From positions 1 through 18,927 of the forward strand of contig JAGODU010000074.1 in the NCBI GenBank assembly GCA_017998095.1: a DNA stretch of 18,927 nucleotides, in the 5' to 3' direction. Position numbers and translations under genes: made by a program. Numbering within the stretch: position 1 is the first letter of the stretch; every line of letters begins with the position of its first letter. Shown one piece after another: positions 1 through 6,024 of the stretch. This stretch comes from Prolixibacteraceae bacterium. GTDB lineage: Bacteria > Bacteroidota > Bacteroidia > Bacteroidales > Prolixibacteraceae. The notes beneath the pieces are model-generated. The model was not told where the DNA came from, made no database searches, and was given only the letters and a program-made list of their open reading frames with translations.

Positions 1-2079
1 GGTTATGGATCTCCAATGGGTGCTATTAATCAAAGCCCGATCAGCTATGTGCGTGATACATCGGCTAATTTAACTGCACAACAAATAAAAGATAAAAATA
101 TTGGATGGGGTGGCTGGGCTCAACCACTTTTCAATACGGGTTCAGGTAATCCTGTTGCCGGAATCTACTATGATAACAATCAAAGTGGAACATACAGGAT
201 AGCCGGGAATCTTTTTGCAAATATTGAAATTTTCAAAGGCTTGACATATAACAATAACTTTGGTTTTGATATTAATTTTTACGAAAACGATAATTTCAGA
301 CCATATTATTTTATCAATACAACCCAAAATAATTCAGTAGTTCAGGTATCCAGAACATTAAACAGAAACTTTTCATGGAACTGGCAGCATGTGTTTAACT
401 ACAAAACCACTATAGCTGAAAAGCATGATATTGATGTGATGGCAGGTTTTGAGGCAAATGAATACCTGTCAAAATCGCTTAGCGGCAATGCCGACTCATT
501 ACTAAAAAACGGTGCCACACCTGAATACCAGTACATAGATGCCACATTAAGGCAATATGGTTCTATGTACTACTATTCAAAAGGAGGGTATGGACATGGA
601 TCAGGATACGCCTATTTTGGAAGGTTGAATTATACTTTCAACAATTTGTTTTTAGCTCAGGTTTCATATAGGTATGACGGTTCTACAAAATTTGGTCCCG
701 GTAAAAGGTTTGGTGGATTTCCCGGATTTTCAACAGGATTTAAGTTTAGTGAGCTAGACGTTGTTAAAGACAATCTTAAAAGCTTAAGTTTTGGCAAAAT
801 ACGTTTTGGATGGGGGATGACCGGAAATGATGGTATACCGGGAAATAAATTCTACTCTTTAGTAGGTGTAAGTGCAGCAAATGGCTATCCTTTTGGAGGA
901 ACAGGAACAGCTGGAGGTATTGCACTTGCTCCCGGAAATCTCGAACTTCATTGGGAAAGTATTACAACATTTAATTATGGTATTGATGTTAATTTCTTTG
1001 ACAATAAATTGACAATTACTGCTGATTATTTTGACAAAAAAACTGAAGGCATGTTACAATCGCTGGCTTTGCCATTGATAGCCGGACGATACGGTTTTAG
1101 CGGTTCTGATGGAAAATACACTGATCATATTGGTAGCTTATCAAATAAAGGGATTGAATTTTCTGCCGGATATAAAGACAATATTGGTGATTTAAAATAT
1201 TCTGTTGATTTCAACATTACAAAAATAGTAAGTAAGTTGTATGATTTAACCGATACAACAACTCTACCTGATTGGGAATCAAATCCTAAGGCGATATTGA
1301 GAAATGGCGATGTTCCGGGAGCTTTCTGGGGATATAAGACAGATGGTTTATTCCGTCCGAGTGAAGTCGATACAATTTTAGAAAATGGGGTAAAAAGAGC
1401 TGTTTGGAATGATATGCCATACAGGTTAGACAGTAAAGGGAAAAGGGTTTATGCCCAGAACTCAGCAAAGCCCGGTGATATGAAGTTCGTGGATATGAAT
1501 GGTGATACAATTCTGAATAACGATGATAAAGTTGTAATAGGTAATCCTAATCCGGACTTTACATTCAGCTTTACTTTAAATCTGGAATATAAAGGATTTG
1601 ATTTAAACTGTTTCTTTCAAGGCAGTTATGGCAATGACATTTTTAACACAAGCAAGGCAGGCTGGTATAATTCAACAGGCCTGAATAACTGGTCAAAAGA
1701 TGCACTTAATGCTTATCGTGCACCTGTTTATGATAAGAATGGAAATATGACTGATCCGGGCAACACAACTTCAAACCAATTCAGACTTTACGGATCAACT
1801 AATGATAATTACAGGATGAGCGACTGGTACGTTGAAGATGGTTCTTACCTAAGACTGAAGTCATTTCAATTGGGGTATACCTTACCTCAGACAGCTTCTA
1901 GAAAACTGGGAATTGAACGCTTAAGAGTCTATGTGGGAGGTAGGAACCTTTTAACCTTGACAAAATACTCGGGATTAGATCCTGAACTTGGGGGAAATGA
2001 CCCTACTTATTTTGGAATCGATGGTGGAAGCTATCCACAGCCAAAAATGTATAACGTAGGTGTTAATGTATCGTTTTAA
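1..2079 (+). CDS. SusC-type TonB-dependent outer-membrane transporter, 5'-truncated
   Basis: The reading frame is open from base 1, so the gene begins upstream of the window. About 692 residues remain; SusC proteins are usually about 1000, so roughly the N-terminal third (signal peptide, carboxypeptidase-like domain, TonB box, most of the plug) is missing. What remains is C-terminal beta-barrel: alternating aromatic strands, the late FVDMNGDT / NNDDKVVIGNPNPDF segment typical of SusC proteins (about bases 1485-1560), the DWYVEDGSYLRLKSFQLGY segment, and a final strand ending in VNVSF, with the terminal Phe usual for outer-membrane barrels. Known role of the family: TonB-driven import of oligosaccharides (sometimes peptides) across the outer membrane, with the SusD partner as a lid. 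SusD starts 35 bp downstream, so the two are almost certainly cotranscribed. The substrate cannot be read from the sequence. Confidence 0.96.
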   Translation, partial: GYGSPMGAINQSPISYVRDTSANLTAQQIKDKNIGWGGWAQPLFNTGSGNPVAGIYYDNNQSGTYRIAGNLFANIEIFKGLTYNNNFGFDINFYENDNFRPYYFINTTQNNSVVQVSRTLNRNFSWNWQHVFNYKTTIAEKHDIDVMAGFEANEYLSKSLSGNADSLLKNGATPEYQYIDATLRQYGSMYYYSKGGYGHGSGYAYFGRLNYTFNNLFLAQVSYRYDGSTKFGPGKRFGGFPGFSTGFKFSELDVVKDNLKSLSFGKIRFGWGMTGNDGIPGNKFYSLVGVSAANGYPFGGTGTAGGIALAPGNLELHWESITTFNYGIDVNFFDNKLTITADYFDKKTEGMLQSLALPLIAGRYGFSGSDGKYTDHIGSLSNKGIEFSAGYKDNIGDLKYSVDFNITKIVSKLYDLTDTTTLPDWESNPKAILRNGDVPGAFWGYKTDGLFRPSEVDTILENGVKRAVWNDMPYRLDSKGKRVYAQNSAKPGDMKFVDMNGDTILNNDDKVVIGNPNPDFTFSFTLNLEYKGFDLNCFFQGSYGNDIFNTSKAGWYNSTGLNNWSKDALNAYRAPVYDKNGNMTDPGNTTSNQFRLYGSTNDNYRMSDWYVEDGSYLRLKSFQLGYTLPQTASRKLGIERLRVYVGGRNLLTLTKYSGLDPELGGNDPTYFGIDGGSYPQPKMYNVGVNVSF

Positions 2080-2114
2080 TAATAAGGATAGTTATCGCAT
2101 TAAAATATAAAGAA

Positions 2115-3839
2115 ATGAAAACGATTAATAGATATATATTTATAGTAACAGCTTTTGTAAGCTTGTTAATTACAGGTTGTACTGAAGAATTTTTAGATAT
2201 AAAACCTGCCGGGAAAATAGATGAAAACAGTTTTTTTACAGATACTTCCAATGTAGATTTGATGATAAGCGGAGTTTACAATTCTTTCCTTTACAAGGAA
2301 AATTGTGATATATATGATATGATGAGATGGTGGTTGGGAAGTGTTTCTTCAGATGAAGCAGAAGCTGGTGGTGATTCTCCGACTGCGTGGGGAATTGAGT
2401 ACGATGATATTACTTATAATGCAGAATCGAATATACTAAAAGCAGTATATGGATCCATGTTCAATGGAATAGCACGCGCATCTCAGGTTATAGAAAAACT
2501 ACCTGAGGCAAGAGAAGTAGCAAGCAATGAAATGAAGAAAAAAATAGATATCCGTTTGGGAGAAGCGTATTTTCTAAGAGCGGCTTATTATTTTATACTT
2601 GCCCGTGTATATGGAGGCGTTCCAATAGTTGATCATATTCTACTGGCATCTGAATATAAAACTCTTCCACGGGGTACAGTAAAAGAAGTGTATAATTTAA
2701 TGGAAAAGGATTTAAAGGCAGCAATACAATACTTGCCTCTCGAAAGCGAGTGGGGTGCAAAGGACAAAGGGAGAGCTTCAAAAGGAGCAGCTCAGGCCTT
2801 GTTAGCTAAAATGTATGCTTATGAATCATCATATTTCACCTACTATGGTGTTGGAGATTCACGAATGGGAGCAGTACAGAACAGATGGAAAGAAGCTTAT
2901 GATATGTGTCAGGAAATAATAAATTCAGGTGAATATGAGCTGGTTTCGGGTAAAAAATACAATACTTTTTGGAATGAGACTGAAACAAATGGTTTCAGGT
3001 ACTTATTTTCAGTTGAAGGCAACAACAACAAGGAAAGTATTTTTTCTATTCAACACATAAAAAGTAGCGGTTACGGAAATTATAGCACAGGGACAGCTTT
3101 AAACCAGTTCGTTGGTGCCCGCGCTCTGATACGCAAGGATGGATCATTCCCGACTCAAAATGACCATGCATGGGGTTTTTGGGTTCCAACTCATAAACTT
3201 TATGATTTGTTCGATCCTGACGATATCAGGCGAAAAGTTGCAATTGGGCAAGGGCCTGATTCTATAACCGGATATTCAGGTGATAGTATATATGGTCAGG
3301 TTACTATTGGAGGAACTAAAGTAACAGGATGGTTTACAATTGCAAATACTACCTATCAGGCAACTGGTCTTGAAAATGTAAAATATGAAATTGGTCCTTA
3401 CAACTCAATGATCGTTGATGGTGGTTTTCAGGGAAACCCACAAAATATGTATTTCATACGTTATGCAGATGTCATTTTATTGGCTGCTGAATCAGCAATG
3501 ATGCTTAATGATCAGGCAAACGCTTCAAAATACTTTAATGCCATTCGGGAACGTGCACGTAGTTGTGGGGATGGCATCCATCCAACTGATTTATCTGGTG
3601 CTGTTACAAAACAAGAAATTATGGATGAGCGTGCCCGGGAATTTGCAATGGAAGGGGAGAGGTTCTTTGATTTAGTAAGATGGCATGAAGCATACAATGT
3701 TATTAATGGATCTCGTATGGAATGGTGGAGCGATTCATTTAGCAGTGTTATTTATGAAGAACCTAAGAACGATTTCTTCCCATTGCCATCAATAGAAATA
3801 TCAAAAAATAGCAATTTGAAACAATATCAGGGTTGGTAA
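2115..3839 (+). CDS. SusD/RagB-family surface glycan-binding lipoprotein
   Basis: 574 residues, a normal length for SusD. The N-terminus is a lipoprotein signal: MKTINRY, a hydrophobic stretch, then the lipobox LITGC with Cys22 as the lipidated residue. CTEEFLD follows; acidic residues directly after the Cys resemble the lipoprotein export signal that sends Bacteroidota lipoproteins to the cell surface (established for the phylum; its use here is inference). The opening FLDIKPAGKIDENSFF and the C-terminal DERAREFAMEGERFFDLVRWHE (about bases 3625-3685) are hallmark SusD segments; the tetratricopeptide-like helices lie between them. The family captures substrate outside the cell and closes over the SusC barrel. 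No glycoside hydrolase, sulfatase or regulator follows: a terminator comes 24 bp after the stop, so any catalytic genes of this locus must lie upstream of the window or elsewhere. Confidence 0.96.
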   Translation: MKTINRYIFIVTAFVSLLITGCTEEFLDIKPAGKIDENSFFTDTSNVDLMISGVYNSFLYKENCDIYDMMRWWLGSVSSDEAEAGGDSPTAWGIEYDDITYNAESNILKAVYGSMFNGIARASQVIEKLPEAREVASNEMKKKIDIRLGEAYFLRAAYYFILARVYGGVPIVDHILLASEYKTLPRGTVKEVYNLMEKDLKAAIQYLPLESEWGAKDKGRASKGAAQALLAKMYAYESSYFTYYGVGDSRMGAVQNRWKEAYDMCQEIINSGEYELVSGKKYNTFWNETETNGFRYLFSVEGNNNKESIFSIQHIKSSGYGNYSTGTALNQFVGARALIRKDGSFPTQNDHAWGFWVPTHKLYDLFDPDDIRRKVAIGQGPDSITGYSGDSIYGQVTIGGTKVTGWFTIANTTYQATGLENVKYEIGPYNSMIVDGGFQGNPQNMYFIRYADVILLAAESAMMLNDQANASKYFNAIRERARSCGDGIHPTDLSGAVTKQEIMDERAREFAMEGERFFDLVRWHEAYNVINGSRMEWWSDSFSSVIYEEPKNDFFPLPSIEISKNSNLKQYQGW

Positions 3840-3863
3840 TTAAATATTATGACTAAAAAACAG

Positions 3864-3900
3864 GCGTTCGATGTTTATAATAATATCGGACGCTTTTTTT
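3864..3900. terminator. Shared bidirectional terminator between susD and murI
   Basis: Nine-base-pair stem GCGTTCGAT (3864-3872) with ATCGGACGC (3885-3893), one G-U pair, and a 12-nt loop. On the plus strand it is followed by seven T (3894-3900). On the minus strand the run of six A at 3855-3860 gives a T-tract after the stem, so it can end both the susCD and the murI transcripts. The murI stop codon (3899-3901) lies at the edge of the plus-strand T-tract. Confidence 0.85.
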
Positions 3901-4726
3901 ATAAATGTATCGTACTGGCATGAATTGTTTCGCCTAAAAATATTGAAGCTATTTCTTCAAAATTCTTTGTCTGTTCGGTTGTGTAATAAACAATTCCTCC
4001 TTCTTTTGAACAAATATTTTCAATTTCAGGATGTCTGTCAAGGTAATCTTTTAACTTGTCAGCTACAATCGGTCCTTGTTCTACTATTTTTACTTTCTCC
4101 GGAAGGTATTTTTTGATCGTTCCAAGTAATAGGGGATAGTGGGTACACCCCAGAATAATAGTATCTATTTCAGGATCTTTTGATAAGAGACTTGTAATGT
4201 TCTTTTCAACGAAATAATTTGCACCCATTGTATCAATTTCATTGTTTTCAACTATAGGCACCCACATTGGACAAGCTTCCTGTGTTGTTATTATTTTTCC
4301 TCCGGATAGTTTTTCCAGTTCAATAAGATATGAACCTGAAGATACAGTACCATTTGTTCCTAACACACCAATATGATTGTTTTCAGTAATATCAACAACA
4401 GCTTCTACACTTGGTTTTATTACTCCCAGTACTCTTCTATCTGGAGCAATTTCAGGAAGGTCTTTCTGCTGAATTGTTCTCAATGCTTTTGCTGAAGCAG
4501 TGTTGCAGGCCAGAATTACCAAACGGCATTCCATTTCAAAAAGCTTTTTCACAGCTTCAAGTGTGTATTCATATACAACGTTGAATGAACGCGTTCCATA
4601 TGGATTTCTTGCATTATCACCAAGATATATATAATCGTATTCAGGCAGAACCTTTCTTATCTCTTTCAAAATAGTAAGGCCACCATATCCTGAATCAAAT
4701 ATTCCAATAGGGTACTTTCGTTCCAT
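3899..4726 (-). CDS. murI: Glutamate racemase
   Basis: 275 residues, normal for MurI. It converts L-glutamate to D-glutamate in the cytoplasm for peptidoglycan stem peptides, by a cofactor-independent two-base mechanism. The whole motif set is visible: IGIFDSGYGGLT (Asp11), YLGDNARNPYGT (37-45), the first catalytic Cys in ILACNTASA (Cys74), and the second in LGCTHYPLL (Cys194, with His196). The ATG start puts the family's usual short N-terminus directly before the first strand. The gene is last in the minus-strand envelope block but is separated from the upstream Skp gene by a strong hairpin terminator, leaving only about 25 bp for a promoter of its own. Its stop codon directly abuts the shared terminator with susD. 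Confidence 0.97.
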   Translation of the reverse strand: MERKYPIGIFDSGYGGLTILKEIRKVLPEYDYIYLGDNARNPYGTRSFNVVYEYTLEAVKKLFEMECRLVILACNTASAKALRTIQQKDLPEIAPDRRVLGVIKPSVEAVVDITENNHIGVLGTNGTVSSGSYLIELEKLSGGKIITTQEACPMWVPIVENNEIDTMGANYFVEKNITSLLSKDPEIDTIILGCTHYPLLLGTIKKYLPEKVKIVEQGPIVADKLKDYLDRHPEIENICSKEGGIVYYTTEQTKNFEEIASIFLGETIHASTIHL

Positions 4727-4751
4727 TATTTCATCAATTAATATGCTAAAA

Positions 4752-4787
4752 TAAAAAGAGTCGCCTGATTTACCAAACGACTCTTTT
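4752..4787 (-). terminator. Rho-independent terminator downstream of the Skp genes
   Basis: Perfect 10-bp inverted repeat AAAAGAGTCG (4754-4763) / CGACTCTTTT (4778-4787) with a 14-nt loop. Read on the minus strand it lies 22 bp after the stop of the second skp gene and runs into TTTTTATTTT. This is a strong intrinsic terminator between skp and murI. Confidence 0.85.
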
Positions 4788-4809
4788 CAAATTGTTATCT
4801 AAACAAATG

Positions 4810-5325
4810 TTATTCAATACCCATTTTCTTCTTTACCAAAGGAAGTATATCAACACTCTGGTTTGATTTATACAAAACTACACGGCTACTAATGTCAAAT
4901 ACATATAATAAACCTTGTTCTTTTGCAACTTCAGAAATTGCATTGTCAGCCTTTTCAATGATAGGTTTCATAAGATCCTGCTGTTTCTGCTGCAACTGTT
5001 GTTCTGACTGAGCCCTGAATGTTTCAATTCTCTGTTGTTTAGCCTGAATATCTTCTCCTTTTGCCTGACGAACTATTTCTGACATTGATTCACTCTTTTC
5101 AGTATATTCTTTGTACATATTCTGAAGTTCAGTTTGCATTGTACCTAAGAGAGTTTCAAGTTCAGTAGCAGTTTTTTCAAGCTCAGCTATTGCCTTTGTA
5201 CGTTCAGGCATTACCTGAATCAGTGCCTGAATATCAATATGTCCGAATTTTAATGTTTGTGCATTGGCAATATTTGCCATTCCCGCAAGTAAAATTGTTA
5301 CTACAATTAAAAGTTTTTTCATCAT
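4810..5325 (-). CDS. Skp/OmpH-family periplasmic chaperone (downstream copy)
   Basis: 171 residues. A signal peptide is clear: MMKKLLIVVTILLAG followed by MANIANA, with probable cleavage after Ala22 to leave QTLKFGHID. The mature protein opens with the beta strand typical of OmpH (LKFGHIDIQALI), passes into a long Gln/Glu/Lys-rich coiled coil (about residues 40-120), and returns with VAKEQGLLYVFD, the second half of the small body domain. The family forms trimers whose helical tentacles hold unfolded outer-membrane proteins on the way to BamA; bamA lies upstream in the same direction. Two consecutive ATG codons (5325-5323 and 5322-5320) could both start it. A consensus -7 box sits in the 120-bp gap upstream, so it may also be expressed apart from the other copy. 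Followed by a strong terminator. Confidence 0.93.
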   Translation of the reverse strand: MMKKLLIVVTILLAGMANIANAQTLKFGHIDIQALIQVMPERTKAIAELEKTATELETLLGTMQTELQNMYKEYTEKSESMSEIVRQAKGEDIQAKQQRIETFRAQSEQQLQQKQQDLMKPIIEKADNAISEVAKEQGLLYVFDISSRVVLYKSNQSVDILPLVKKKMGIE

Positions 5326-5366
5326 TATAATTTTTATTTTTTATTTTATCATTTTATACAGAATCG

Positions 5367-5374
5367 CAAATATA
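5367..5374 (-). promoter_or_regulatory. Possible -7 box upstream of the downstream skp copy
   Basis: The minus strand reads TATATTTG, an exact match to the Bacteroidota -7 consensus TAnnTTTG, about 40 bp before the start codon. The nearest upstream TTG (minus strand, 5391-5389) is only 14 nt away, shorter than the usual 17-23, so the -33 element is not convincing. Such octamers also arise by chance in AT-rich DNA. Confidence 0.4.
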
Positions 5375-5445
5375 AAATTTAGTTGAAACAATTAATAATA
5401 ATTCCCTGTCAACTTTTTAAATGCAATCCACTTAATTACTACTTT

Positions 5446-5961
5446 TTAGTTCTTGTAGCCCATTTTTTCAAGTACCTGATCACTAAGATTGAACTTAGGA
5501 TCGGAATATAGCATTGATAAACTGCCTGATTTATCAAAAATTACGGCATAGCTTCCTTCTGTTGCTATTGTTTTAACAGTATTGTAAATATCGTCCTGTA
5601 TTGGTTTTACTAAACTCTGACGTTTTTTAAACAGTTCACCTTCACGACCAAAATACTTCTGTTGCAATGAACGGTAATCCTTTTCCTTAGTTACAATCAC
5701 ATCTTCACGTTTACGTTTCATTTCGTCGGAAAGAAGAACAGCTTCTGCCCTGAAGTCATTATACATTTTTTCAAGCTCTGCCTGTATTGATTCCAATTCT
5801 TTCTGATATTGATTGGAAAGAACATCAAGCTGTTCCTGAGCAGCCTTATAAGCAGGAATATTTTCAAGTATGTATTCAGAATCGACGAAAGCGTATTTCT
5901 GTGCAGAAGAAGTAAGCGTTAACGCTACTATTGCTACAAATAAGATTATTAAACGTTTCAT
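5446..5961 (-). CDS. Skp/OmpH-family periplasmic chaperone (upstream copy)
   Basis: 171 residues, the same length as its downstream neighbour but clearly divergent in sequence. The signal peptide MKRLIILFVAIVALTLTSSA ends at Ala20, and mature QKYAFVDSEYIL is the Skp opening strand. A long charged coiled coil follows (about 35-115, rich in Glu, Lys and Gln), then IATEGSYAVIFDKSG, the closing strand of the body domain. Expected role: periplasmic holdase for outer-membrane proteins. It lies 63 bp downstream of bamA in the same direction, so holdase and insertase genes are linked. Bacteroidota commonly carry two skp genes here; whether the two form mixed trimers or have separate clients cannot be told from sequence. 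Confidence 0.93.
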   Translation of the reverse strand: MKRLIILFVAIVALTLTSSAQKYAFVDSEYILENIPAYKAAQEQLDVLSNQYQKELESIQAELEKMYNDFRAEAVLLSDEMKRKREDVIVTKEKDYRSLQQKYFGREGELFKKRQSLVKPIQDDIYNTVKTIATEGSYAVIFDKSGSLSMLYSDPKFNLSDQVLEKMGYKN

Positions 5962-6012
5962 ATTGTTTGTGTTTTAAATTATACCTGTTTTATATCAAAA
6001 CAACTATCATAC

Positions 6013-6020
6013 CAAATTTA
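6013..6020 (-). promoter_or_regulatory. Possible -7 box upstream of the upstream skp copy
   Basis: The minus strand reads TAAATTTG, matching TAnnTTTG, 51 bp before the skp start codon in the bamA-skp gap. A minus-strand TTTG at 6048-6045 lies 24 nt upstream, one base longer than the usual range. It would let the chaperone be made independently of bamA. Moderate to weak evidence. Confidence 0.35.
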
Positions 6021-6024
6021 TATT

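Noticed and set aside
3871..4116. 81-codon plus-strand frame beginning inside the susD terminator
   Set aside because: It is antisense to the 3' end of murI, starts in the terminator loop, and has no recognisable features.
5407..5412. TTGACA on the minus strand, like a sigma-70 -35 box, upstream of skp
   Set aside because: No TATAAT-like box lies at 16-18 nt, and Bacteroidota primary sigma factors use a different consensus.
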